DNA of 64,000 bases. Source: DASZUK01 sp963745595. Lineage in GTDB: Bacteria > Actinomycetota > Acidimicrobiia > Acidimicrobiales > RAAP-2. A model generated the notes under the pieces. It was not told the DNA's origin, did no database searches, and saw only the letters and a list, made by a program, of their open reading frames with translations. Of the stretch, positions 57,263-64,000 are shown piece by piece (the stretch's first letter is position 1; every line of letters starts with the position of its first letter). The stretch lies in assembly GCA_963745595.1 (NCBI GenBank), contig CAVUYB010000008.1, forward strand, positions 62,001 through 126,000. Direction: 5' to 3'. Made by a program: the position numbers and the translations under genes.

Positions 57263-58885
57263 CTAGCAGGCGTAGTCGTTGTCGAAGTTCGGTGTCAGCC
57301 CGCCGGCCGAGTACTGGCTTGTCGGTGTTGTCGGCGAGCCGGAGCTGTACTGCACCATGGCCACCGGCCCGGACGGCAGCGAGTGGTACTTGGTGTGGAT
57401 GTTCTGGCAGGTTGTCACCGGGTTGAGGCCCCAGTCGGCCGCCCAGTAGGGGACAGCCGGCTTGTATGTCGTCCCGACGATCTTGCTCCAGACGCCCGGG
57501 CTGGAGTAAATGCCGACGTTGTTGAGGCCCTCGGAGTGGAGGCCGTCGATGGCGCCCTGGACGAGCGAGGCGTTGGCCGCGGTTGTCGACGTCCAGTTCG
57601 CCGTCTCGACGTCCAGCCACCAGCCGACCGAGGTGTTGACGCCGGCTTTCTGGGCCTTGGCGAAGGCGTCGACGGCCGCGTTGAAGCCGAAGTTGCAAGA
57701 CGTCGGTGATGCCGACGACGCACAGGCTGGGTCTGTCGACGTCGCACTGGTGCCGTACGTGAGGAAGACGTAGAGGTTCAGCCCGCCGGCCGCCCACGCC
57801 GCCTCGGCGCTCAGGCAACGGTTCACGGAGCCGAACGACGCCCCCTCGACCTCGACGACGCCGATCGTGTACGGGCGCGGCGGCAGCTTTGTGCACTGGT
57901 AATTCGAGACGTCGTAGCCGTACGAGCCGGACGGGTACGTAGAGCCGCCGAACTGGCCGCTGCCGATCGCCTCGCTCATGCTGACGATCGGCTTGTTCAG
58001 CACCTGTGGGGCCGACCCCCAGTACGGGGCTGTGCCGTAGGCGCTGACCGCGCCGTTGCTGTTCGTGAACCAGTAGCCCTTGCCGGTGGCTGTGCCGGCC
58101 ATGGCGACGATCGAGTACTTCTGCGGGACGTTGCCGACGGAACCGTAGAACTGGGCGTCGCCGTAGGCGAAGACGCCACCGTCCGACGCGGTGAACCAGT
58201 AGCCCTGGCCGTCGGGGGTCGGCGTCATGCCGACGATCGGCTTGTTCAAGTGGATGCTGCCGGTCGAGCCGTAGAACTGGGCGCTGCCGAAGGCGAAGAT
58301 GCCGCCGTCGGCGGCGACCAGCCAGTAGCCGTCGCCTGTCGGCATGGCCGCCATGCCGACGATCGGCTGGTTGAGCGGCCGACCACCCATCGAGCCGAAG
58401 AAGTTCGCCGCACCGAACGAGAAGATGCCGCCGTCGGAGGCGACGAGCCAGTAGCCCTTGCCTGTCGGGGTCGGCGCCATCCCGACGATCGGCTTGTTCA
58501 GCGCCATCGCGCCGGTCGAGCCGTAGAACTGGGCGTCGCCGAACGAGAAGATGCCGCCGTCGGAGGCGACGAGCCAGTACCCGGCGCTGTCCGCGGTCGC
58601 GGCCATCCCGACGACCGGCTTGTTCAGCGTCATGCTGCCGGTCGAGCCGTAGAAGCCGGCCCCGCCGAACGCGAAGACCCCGCCATCGCTGGCGACGAGC
58701 CAGTAGGCGGCCACCTTCGTCGTCAGCGTCGTGGCCGCCGTCGATGTCGTCGTCGTTGTCGCACCGGCCGGCGAGGCGGTCGCGGCGACGAGCCCGCCCG
58801 CGACGAGCCCGCTGGCGACGAGGGCTCCGGCCACCAGGACCCGGCGCGCCGCAGCGAGCGCACGGAAAGGGGAGGGACGGCTCAC
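57263..58885 (-). CDS. secreted repeat protein with C-terminal GH25-like domain
   Basis: A 540-residue exported protein. The signal peptide spans about 1-38 (VLVAGALVASGLVAGGLVAA). Seven GYWLVASDGG/FSFGDAQFYGS/LNKPIVGM units of about 42 residues follow, like those of the 35763-37094 protein. From about 310 a second domain starts with YGYDVSNYQC and contains VVEVEGASF, LYVFLTYG, GWWLDVETANWTS and IGIYSSPGVW-like NVGIYSSPGVWSKIVG; this order resembles lysozyme-like GH25/GH25-related barrels, with Asp and Glu in DVE as candidate catalysts. GTG 58885 follows TACACT by 10 bases. Possibly a wall-targeting enzyme; both parts use ACA Thr codons freely. Confidence 0.82.
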   Translation of the reverse strand: MSRPSPFRALAAARRVLVAGALVASGLVAGGLVAATASPAGATTTTTSTAATTLTTKVAAYWLVASDGGVFAFGGAGFYGSTGSMTLNKPVVGMAATADSAGYWLVASDGGIFSFGDAQFYGSTGAMALNKPIVGMAPTPTGKGYWLVASDGGIFSFGAANFFGSMGGRPLNQPIVGMAAMPTGDGYWLVAADGGIFAFGSAQFYGSTGSIHLNKPIVGMTPTPDGQGYWFTASDGGVFAYGDAQFYGSVGNVPQKYSIVAMAGTATGKGYWFTNSNGAVSAYGTAPYWGSAPQVLNKPIVSMSEAIGSGQFGGSTYPSGSYGYDVSNYQCTKLPPRPYTIGVVEVEGASFGSVNRCLSAEAAWAAGGLNLYVFLTYGTSATSTDPACASSASPTSCNFGFNAAVDAFAKAQKAGVNTSVGWWLDVETANWTSTTAANASLVQGAIDGLHSEGLNNVGIYSSPGVWSKIVGTTYKPAVPYWAADWGLNPVTTCQNIHTKYHSLPSGPVAMVQYSSGSPTTPTSQYSAGGLTPNFDNDYAC

Positions 58886-58985
58886 GACGGCGGCCAGTGT
58901 ACAAGCCGGTCGCGGCCACATGCAGGCATCCCCCGACTCGCGGCCAATGCCCGTACGGGCCCCGGGCGGGGCAACGGACGTGTGA

Positions 58986-60347
58986 TCAGTCGCGCAGGAA
59001 CTCGGCGACGCGGAAGGCGAGATCGAGCGACTGGCGGGCGTTGAGCCGGGGATCGCACGTCGTCGTGTACCGCTGGCCGAGATCGTCCTCGAGGATCTCC
59101 TCCGCGCCACCGAGGCACTCGGTGACGTCGTCGCCGGTCAGCTCGATGTGGACGCCGCCGGGCCACGTGCCGGCCTGCCGGTGGACCGCGAAGAACTGCT
59201 GCAGCTCCGCCAGGATGTCGTCGAACCGGCGCGTCTTGCGACCACCGTCGCTGGTGAACGTGTTGCCGTGCATCGGGTCGCACGCCCAGACGACCGGGTG
59301 GCCGGACTCGGCCACCGCGTCGAGCAGCGGCGGCAGCCGGGCCGCGACGTTGCCGGCGCCGAACCGGGCGATCAGGGTCAGCCGGCCGGGGACCCGTCCC
59401 GGGTCGAGCCGGTCGCACAGGGCGACGACCTCGTCGGCGGTGGCGTTCGGACCGACCTTGGCGGCCAGCGGGTTGATGACGCCGGACAGGAACTCGACAT
59501 GGGCGCCGTCCGGCTGGCGCGTGCGCTCGCCGACCCAGAGCAGGTGGGCCGACGTGTCGACCCAGTCGCCGGTCAGTGAGTCCTGGCGGGTCAGCGCCTC
59601 CTCGTAGTTGAGGATCAGCGCCTCGTGGCTCGTCCAGAAGTCGACCTGGTGCAGGCCGCCCTCGGCGTCGAGGTCGATCCCGCAGGCCCGCATGAAGCGG
59701 AGGGCCCGGTCGATCTCGCTGGCGATCCGCTCGTACCGGCGCCCCTCGGTCGACGACGAGACGAACTGCTGGTTCCACGCGTGGACGTGGGAGAGGTCGG
59801 CGAACCCGCCCTTGGCGAACGCCCGGAGCAGGTTCAGCGTCGACGCAGACTGGTGGTACGCCGTAACGAGCCGGGCCGGGTCCGGCCGGCGGGCGTCGGC
59901 GTCGAACGTCTCGTCGTTGACCATGTGGCCGCGGAACGAGTCGAGCTCGACGTCGCCGATCCGTTCGGTCGGTGACGATCGCGGCTTGGCGAACTGCCCG
60001 GCGATCCGGCCGACCTTGACCACCGGCACGCCGGCCGCGTAGGTCAGCGCGACGGCCATCTGCAGGACGACTTTGAGCTTGTCCCGGATGTTGTCGGCCG
60101 CGAAGTCGGCGAACGACTCGGCGCAGTCGCCGGCCTGGAGCAGGAAGGCCCGGCCCTGCGCCACCTCGGCCAGGGCCGACGTGAGCTGGCGGGCCTCCCC
60201 GGCGACGACCAGCGGTGGGAGGGTCGCCAGGCGGGCCTCGGTCCGCTTCAGCGCCTCCTCGTCCGGCCACGTCGGCTGCTGGGCCGCCGGCCGGCGGCGC
60301 CACGACGCGGCCTGCCACTCGCTGCCACTCGCTGCCGGCTCGGTCAC
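58986..60347 (-). CDS. aroG: class II 3-deoxy-7-phosphoheptulonate (DAHP) synthase
   Basis: A 453-residue plant/actinobacterial-type enzyme for the first step of the shikimate pathway. LLQAGDCAESF, VVKVGRIAGQFAKPRSSPTE (PEP/phosphate site), DFWTSHEALILNYEEALTR, DPMHGNTF and GGVHIELTGDDVTECLGG are class II hallmarks; Cys and His/Glu/Asp metal ligands are in these segments. GTG 60347 follows TACGCT by 6 bases and gives the normal length. The gene symbol is by family use in Actinobacteria; aroH is also used. Its upstream region is a 24-bp tandem repeat. Confidence 0.95.
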   Translation of the reverse strand: MTEPAASGSEWQAASWRRRPAAQQPTWPDEEALKRTEARLATLPPLVVAGEARQLTSALAEVAQGRAFLLQAGDCAESFADFAADNIRDKLKVVLQMAVALTYAAGVPVVKVGRIAGQFAKPRSSPTERIGDVELDSFRGHMVNDETFDADARRPDPARLVTAYHQSASTLNLLRAFAKGGFADLSHVHAWNQQFVSSSTEGRRYERIASEIDRALRFMRACGIDLDAEGGLHQVDFWTSHEALILNYEEALTRQDSLTGDWVDTSAHLLWVGERTRQPDGAHVEFLSGVINPLAAKVGPNATADEVVALCDRLDPGRVPGRLTLIARFGAGNVAARLPPLLDAVAESGHPVVWACDPMHGNTFTSDGGRKTRRFDDILAELQQFFAVHRQAGTWPGGVHIELTGDDVTECLGGAEEILEDDLGQRYTTTCDPRLNARQSLDLAFRVAEFLRD

Positions 60348-60353
60348 GGTCCC

Positions 60354-60359
60354 AGCGTA
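60354..60359 (-). promoter_or_regulatory. candidate -10 box of the DAHP synthase gene
   Basis: On the minus strand TACGCT lies 6 bases before GTG 60347, at the edge of a tandem repeat. Confidence 0.45.
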
Positions 60360-60428
60360 CGGCTTCGGAGACGCCCGGCGGTACGGCCTCGGAGACGCCC
60401 GGCGGTACGGCCTCGGCGAGGCGCAGTG
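60357..60428. repeat. three 24-bp tandem repeats between divergent promoters
   Basis: Units start at 60357, 60381 and 60405, each beginning GTACGGC. The first two differ at one base; the third diverges in its right half, and a fourth GTACGGC stands at 60429. The array lies upstream of the DAHP synthase gene and of nadD and could hold repeated protein-binding sites or vary in copy number. Confidence 0.9.
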
Positions 60429-60459
60429 GTACGGCCTACGGCAGGGCCCGGACGACGCG

Positions 60460-60465
60460 TAGTCT
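60460..60465 (+). promoter_or_regulatory. candidate -10 box of nadD
   Basis: TAGTCT lies 7 bases before ATG 60473. Confidence 0.4.
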
Positions 60466-60472
60466 CTCCGGG

Positions 60473-61087
60473 ATGCCGGAGCGGCCGCAGCGGATCGGCA
60501 TTCTCGGCGGTACCTTCGACCCGCCCCACGCCGGACACCTGGCGGCGACCGTCGCCTGCCGGGACGCCCTCGATCTCGACCGCCTGCTCCTCGTCGTCGC
60601 CAACGACCCGTGGCAGAAGGCACCGAGGCGGCGGGTCAGCCCGGCCGAGGACCGGCTGGCCCTGGCCCGGGCGGCCGCCGACGGCGTGCCCGGGATCGAG
60701 GTCAGCCGTACCGAGATCGACCGAGGCGGGCCGAGCTACACGGTCGAGACCGTCGAGGCCCTCCGCCGGGAGGCCGAAGAGGCTGGCCAGCCGGCCCCCG
60801 ACGTCTTCCTGATCGTCGGCGCCGATCTGGTCGAGTCGCTGCCGACCTGGGAGCGGGTCGACGACCTCCGCCGGCTCGTGACCCTGGTCATCGTCTCGCG
60901 GCCCCGCAGCCCTCGGCGCCCGGACCCCGACGGCTGGCGGGTCGCCCACGTCGAGGGCGTCGATGTCGACGTCTCCAGTTCGGACGTCCGCGCCCTGCTC
61001 AGCGCCGGTCGGCCCGTCGACCGTCTCGTCCCCGAGGCCGTTATCCGTTGCATTCGCCGTAGAGATATGTACGCTGTCGGTAGATGA
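60473..61087 (+). CDS. nadD: nicotinate-nucleotide adenylyltransferase
   Basis: A 204-residue nucleotidyltransferase for NAD synthesis. IGILGGTFDPPHAGHLAA has the (T/H)xGH motif; ANDPWQKAP is the substrate loop; VIVSRPR and DVSSSDVRALLSAGRPVDRLVP is the ISSTxIR-like ATP motif. ATG 60473 follows a -10-like box. Its stop overlaps the next ATG (ATGA). Confidence 0.95.
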   Translation: MPERPQRIGILGGTFDPPHAGHLAATVACRDALDLDRLLLVVANDPWQKAPRRRVSPAEDRLALARAAADGVPGIEVSRTEIDRGGPSYTVETVEALRREAEEAGQPAPDVFLIVGADLVESLPTWERVDDLRRLVTLVIVSRPRSPRRPDPDGWRVAHVEGVDVDVSSSDVRALLSAGRPVDRLVPEAVIRCIRRRDMYAVGR

Positions 61088-61506
61088 CCGTCTCGAGCGT
61101 CGACACCGCCGAGCTTCCAAGAGTGGCCGCCGTGCCGGTCGTCGCTCCTTCTGCACCGGCGTTCGACCGACCGCCGACCGCCCTGGTCGACCTGCCGGTG
61201 CTCGATCTGCCCTCGATCGTCGACTTTCCGGCGCCAGTGGCCGACATCCCAGTGTCGGACGTCGCAGTGGCCGACGTCGCGGTGGCGGACATCCCGGTGG
61301 CCGGCCCGGCCGACCCGGTGGTCATCAGCCCAGCCGACCCGGTGGTGGCCGTCCCGGTCGATTCGCCGGCCCCGCTCGATCGGCTGGCGCTGCGGGCGGA
61401 GCGCCGCCAGCAGCGCCGCCAGCGCCGCCTCTACGCCGGCCTCGGCCTCTCCGTCATGGCGTCCACGCTGGCCGCCACCATCGTCGTCCTGGACGTGGTC
61501 CGTTGA
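61084..61506 (+). CDS. single-helix membrane protein with VADxx repeats, unknown function
   Basis: A 140-residue protein. Residues about 35-85 are made of degenerate five-residue units (VADIP, VSDVA, VADVA, VADIP and longer VISPADPVV repeats), free of Cys and aromatic residues. A basic helix (RLALRAERRQQRRQRRL) precedes one membrane helix (YAGLGLSVMASTLAATIVVL) at the very end, leaving almost no residues outside. It overlaps nadD by 4 bases and lies 7 bases before rsfS, so it belongs to their operon. In many Actinobacteria an LCP-type wall enzyme sits here instead. No family is recognised. Confidence 0.65.
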   Translation: MTVSSVDTAELPRVAAVPVVAPSAPAFDRPPTALVDLPVLDLPSIVDFPAPVADIPVSDVAVADVAVADIPVAGPADPVVISPADPVVAVPVDSPAPLDRLALRAERRQQRRQRRLYAGLGLSVMASTLAATIVVLDVVR

Positions 61507-61513
61507 GGGGTCG

Positions 61514-61969
61514 ATGAACGTTCCGGCCGGAACGGTCCAGCCAGCGGCGGGCGAGGGCGGACCGATCGACTTGCCGGAGATTCCGCAGGCCGCCTTCGTG
61601 GCCGCCGTCGCGGCCGACGAGAAGCTCGGCCAGGACACCGTCCTCTTGTCGATGGCCGAGCTGCTCGGCGTCGTCGACGCGTTCGTCGTCACGAGCGGCC
61701 GCAACGTCCGCCAGGTCCGGACCCTGGTCGAGGAGATCGAGCGGAAGGTCAAGGAGGACGGGGGGCCGTCGCCGGCCAGCGTCGAGGGCCTGCGGGACGC
61801 CGGGTGGGTCCTGATGGACTACGGCGACTTCGTCGTCCACGTCTTCTTGGACGAGGTCCGCTACTTCTACGACCTCGAGCACCTCTGGTCGGGCGCGCCC
61901 CGCGTCCGCTGGCAAGCGGCCAATTCAGCCGCTGGACCAGCCGCTCGGCTGACCGACCGGCTGGGCTGA
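61514..61969 (+). CDS. rsfS: ribosomal silencing factor RsfS
   Basis: A 151-residue protein. LGQDTVLLSMAELLGVVDAFVVTSGRNVRQVRTLVEEIE and GWVLMDYGDFVVHVFLDEVRYFYDLEHLWSGAPR are the DUF143 signatures. It binds ribosomal protein L14 and blocks subunit joining in starved cells. The first 25 residues and the last 15 are extra, low-complexity. Its TGA is half of a 14-bp palindrome shared with the convergent gene's stop. Confidence 0.95.
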   Translation: MNVPAGTVQPAAGEGGPIDLPEIPQAAFVAAVAADEKLGQDTVLLSMAELLGVVDAFVVTSGRNVRQVRTLVEEIERKVKEDGGPSPASVEGLRDAGWVLMDYGDFVVHVFLDEVRYFYDLEHLWSGAPRVRWQAANSAAGPAARLTDRLG

Positions 61970-61976
61970 TCAGCCC
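61963..61976. other. palindrome formed by two abutting convergent stop codons
   Basis: GGGCTGATCAGCCC is a perfect 14-base palindrome. Its centre, TGA|TCA, is the rsfS stop on the plus strand and the lipoprotein stop on the minus strand, so there is no base between the two genes. Confidence 0.8.
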
Positions 61977-62701
61977 GGGGCGGTCGTCGGGGTCGGCCCA
62001 GTCGTGGTCGGTACTGCCGTGGTCGCTACGGGCGGCGCAGTCGTCGGGGTGGTCGTGGTCGACGACGCGTTCTGGGGTGTGAGGGACAGGTAGTCGTTCA
62101 CCCGGACGACGCCGGTCTGCTGGGCTCCGGTGTCGGAGGGGACCTGGAGGGGCACGCCGTCGAGCTCGAACTGGACGCCGACTGTCAGGCGTCGGAGATC
62201 GTTGGCGACGGTGTAGACGACCTGGGCGACGGCGAGGATCAACGAACTGCCGGAGATCTCGCCGAACGCCTGGTTGAGGTCGACCGTCGCCACGCCGTCG
62301 GCGTACGACGAGTGGAGCAGGCGGACGTCGTTGGTGATCGCGGTCACCGTGCCCTGCTCGGCTTCGAGCGGCGTCGGCCCCTTCAGGAGGACCCGCAGCA
62401 CGGTTGTCAGCGTCGCCGTCGACGGCCCGACGTTGCGCTGGGCCGGTGTGAGGTATTGCTGGCTGGCGTCGACGAAGTAGACGGTGATCGGCGCGGTACC
62501 CGGTGTCGACGTCGTCGACGTCGTCGTCGGGATGGTCGGGTCGAGCAGATGGAACGGCACCTGGTCCTTCGGCAGCGCCTTCGGGCCGCCGCTGGTCGGG
62601 ACGCCGCAGCCGACGGCCAGGAAGGCCACGCCGGCCAGCACGGCGACGGCCGTCCGGCGGACGGTACGGCGGTCTCGCGGTCTCGCGGCCCGGCGGCTCA
62701 T
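61970..62701 (-). CDS. GerMN-domain lipoprotein, LpqB-like
   Basis: A 243-residue exported lipoprotein. The lipobox is LAVGC with Cys32 after a basic/hydrophobic signal. A Thr/Ser-rich linker is followed by a GerMN domain (ITVYFVDASQQYLTPAQRNV; VLRVLLKGPTPLEAEQGTVTAI; VATVDLNQAFGEISG) and a second Thr/Pro-rich tail from about 205. LpqB of mycobacteria has the same lipobox-GerMN start plus a propeller, which is absent here. ATG 62701 overlaps the stop of the histidine kinase gene (ATGA), as lpqB follows mtrB. It may tune the kinase. Confidence 0.85.
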   Translation of the reverse strand: MSRRAARPRDRRTVRRTAVAVLAGVAFLAVGCGVPTSGGPKALPKDQVPFHLLDPTIPTTTSTTSTPGTAPITVYFVDASQQYLTPAQRNVGPSTATLTTVLRVLLKGPTPLEAEQGTVTAITNDVRLLHSSYADGVATVDLNQAFGEISGSSLILAVAQVVYTVANDLRRLTVGVQFELDGVPLQVPSDTGAQQTGVVRVNDYLSLTPQNASSTTTTPTTAPPVATTAVPTTTGPTPTTAPG

Positions 62702-64000
62702 GCCCACTCCGTCTCGTCCTCGACGGGTAGCTCGACGGTGAACCGGGCGCCGCCGCCGTCGGCCTCGTCGGCCCAGACGGTGCCGCCGTTCAGCCGGACG
62801 TGCTCGGCGACGAGGGCCAGGCCGAGGCCGGTCCCGGTGCCGGCGCCGCGCTGGCCGGCGGCCTGGCCGCGGTAGAAGCGCTCGAAGACCCGGGCGCGTT
62901 CGGTCGGGGCGAGGCCGGTGCCGCGGTCCTCGACGGAGACGTGGATCGTCGCCCGCCCGTCGGCCCGCACCGGCCCGGGCTCGGCCCGGACCTCGGTGGC
63001 GCCGCCGCCGTAGAGGGCGGCGTTCTCGAGCAGGTTGGCCATCACGCGCTCGAAACGGCGCTTGTCGACGGTCAGCCAGGCGTCGGCGACGGCCGGGTCG
63101 ATGGTGACGTCCGGCGCGGCCACGCCACCGGGCAGGGCGCGGACGTTGGCGGCGACGGCCCGGCGGACGAGCTCGCCGGCGGTGACCTCCTCGAGGGCGA
63201 CGTCGGCCGACCCGGTGTCGGAGCGGGAGATCTCGAGCAGGTCGCCGACCATCCGCTGGAACCGCCGCAGGTCGGCGCCGAGCAGGACGAGGGCCCGCTG
63301 GGCGGTCGGCGGCAGCTCGTCGGCCCGGGATTCGAGCACGTCGAGGGAGGCGGCCAGCGTCGTCAGCGGCGACCGCAGCTCGTGGCTGACGTCGGACGTG
63401 AACCGGGCCTCCCGCTCGATCCGCTCCTGGAGTTGGTCGACCATCAGGTTGAACGAGCTGGTCAGGCCGGCGAGATCCGGGTCGGCGGTGTCGGCGGCGA
63501 GCCGGGTGTCGAGCCGGCCGCCGGCGATGGCGACCGCGGCCCGGGATACCCCGGTCAGCGGGCGCAGCGACCGGCTGGACGCCCAGGCGCCGATGACCGC
63601 GCCGAGCACGGTCGTGATCAACCCGCCGGCGAAGAGCGCGAGGGCGAGGACGTGGAGCGTGCTGTCGAGGTCACTGACGTTGAAGACCTCGAAGTACTCG
63701 GCCTTGACGGACGGGATCGGGATGCCGACCGCGATCTCGGGGCTGCCGTCGAGGACGAAACTCTGGGTGGCGGGCGTGCCGGAGAGCACGAGCGCCCGCA
63801 GTTCGACGGGCACCGAGTTGTGCCCGACGAGCGAGCTCCGGGCGTACCATGTGCCGCCGACGTGGAGGACCGAGTACGAGCCGGTCGTCCCGGTGTCGGC
63901 GCCGACCAGCAGCTGCTCGTACTGCTCGTGGTTGGCGAGCAGGTTTGTCCGGATGTACTGCGCGTTGACGTACGCCTGGTGCAGCGACGCGTTCTGGCGC
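62698..64000 (-). CDS. sensor histidine kinase, MtrB-like (5' end beyond the window)
   Basis: At least 434 residues; the frame is open to the right edge, so the N-terminus is missing. The visible part starts with an extracellular sensor domain (SYSVLHVGGTWYARSS; GIPIPSVKAEYFEVFNVSDLD), one membrane helix (LALFAGGLITTVLGAVIGAW), a HAMP region (SLRPLTGVSRAAVAIAGGRL), then FTSDVSHELRSPLTTL with the phosphoacceptor His, NLLENAALYG (N box), DRGTGLAP (G1), FERFYRG and GTGLGLALVAEHVRLNGG (G2). It precedes a GerMN lipoprotein with ATGA overlap, the mtrB-lpqB order; the regulator gene should lie just beyond 64000. In relatives this system controls wall and division genes. Confidence 0.9.
   Translation of the reverse strand, partial: RQNASLHQAYVNAQYIRTNLLANHEQYEQLLVGADTGTTGSYSVLHVGGTWYARSSLVGHNSVPVELRALVLSGTPATQSFVLDGSPEIAVGIPIPSVKAEYFEVFNVSDLDSTLHVLALALFAGGLITTVLGAVIGAWASSRSLRPLTGVSRAAVAIAGGRLDTRLAADTADPDLAGLTSSFNLMVDQLQERIEREARFTSDVSHELRSPLTTLAASLDVLESRADELPPTAQRALVLLGADLRRFQRMVGDLLEISRSDTGSADVALEEVTAGELVRRAVAANVRALPGGVAAPDVTIDPAVADAWLTVDKRRFERVMANLLENAALYGGGATEVRAEPGPVRADGRATIHVSVEDRGTGLAPTERARVFERFYRGQAAGQRGAGTGTGLGLALVAEHVRLNGGTVWADEADGGGARFTVELPVEDETEWA

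Overview
This window looks like chromosomal DNA from a very GC-rich actinobacterium, most probably of the class Acidimicrobiia. That placement is an inference. It rests on the codon bias, the actinobacterial families present (DUF3039, DUF5679, DUF7144, mycothiol-type DinB/MDMPI enzyme, CGNR zinc finger, the radical SAM/DUF2344 pair), the tig-clpP-clpX-folC-ndk-mreBCD-mrdA-rne-rplU-rpmA-obgE-proBA-nadD-rsfS backbone, and two secreted proteins built from GYW/ASDGG/FYGS repeats. No rRNA, phage, transposase or CRISPR array was found.

Layout. 1-5.7 kb: accessory metabolism (cupin-like protein, DMT permease, SdsA1-type alkylsulfatase, 14-helix MFS pump) with looser codon use, ending at the 3' side of tRNA-Arg(UCU); it may be an island. 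5.8-16.4 kb: small actinobacterial proteins, tRNA-His, a frameshifted SDR with a coupled zinc alcohol dehydrogenase, a YgjP-type metallopeptidase, a nucleosidase, a SulP transporter, two coupled hotdog proteins and a GH43-like secreted protein. 16.4-30.9 kb: regulators and stress or envelope genes (CPA2 antiporter, CGNR, LysR, ArsR/AHSA1, STAS, ParA, DedA, MBL hydrolase, tRNA-Pro, substrate-binding protein, topoisomerase IB, LapA-like). 30.9-61.9 kb: the conserved core. It covers protein quality control (tig, clpP, clpX), folate (folC), nucleotides (ndk), cell shape (mreB, mreC, mreD, mrdA), RNA processing and ribosome genes (radical SAM, DUF2344, rne, rplU, rpmA), obgE-proB-proA-moxR-VWA, class II DAHP synthase, nadD and rsfS. 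Purine-salvage and metal-regulator genes are inserted between rpmA and obgE. 61.9-64 kb: a GerMN lipoprotein and a truncated histidine kinase arranged like lpqB/mtrB.

Expression signals. Many genes have a TANNNT hexamer 6-7 bases before an ATG or GTG, which is the layout of leaderless mRNAs. Others are linked by ATGA/GTGA overlaps. Three genes (SDR, mreD, amidohydrolase) each need the removal of one base to restore a full protein.

The most unusual feature is a set of short tandem repeats (16, 19, 25 or 26 bp) that sit on gene ends and contain the stop codon. Because their periods are not multiples of three, successive copies put stop codons in all three frames. I know of no described element like this. 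A second pattern is a marked enrichment of the rare Thr codon ACA in genes for exported proteins, above all mrdA.
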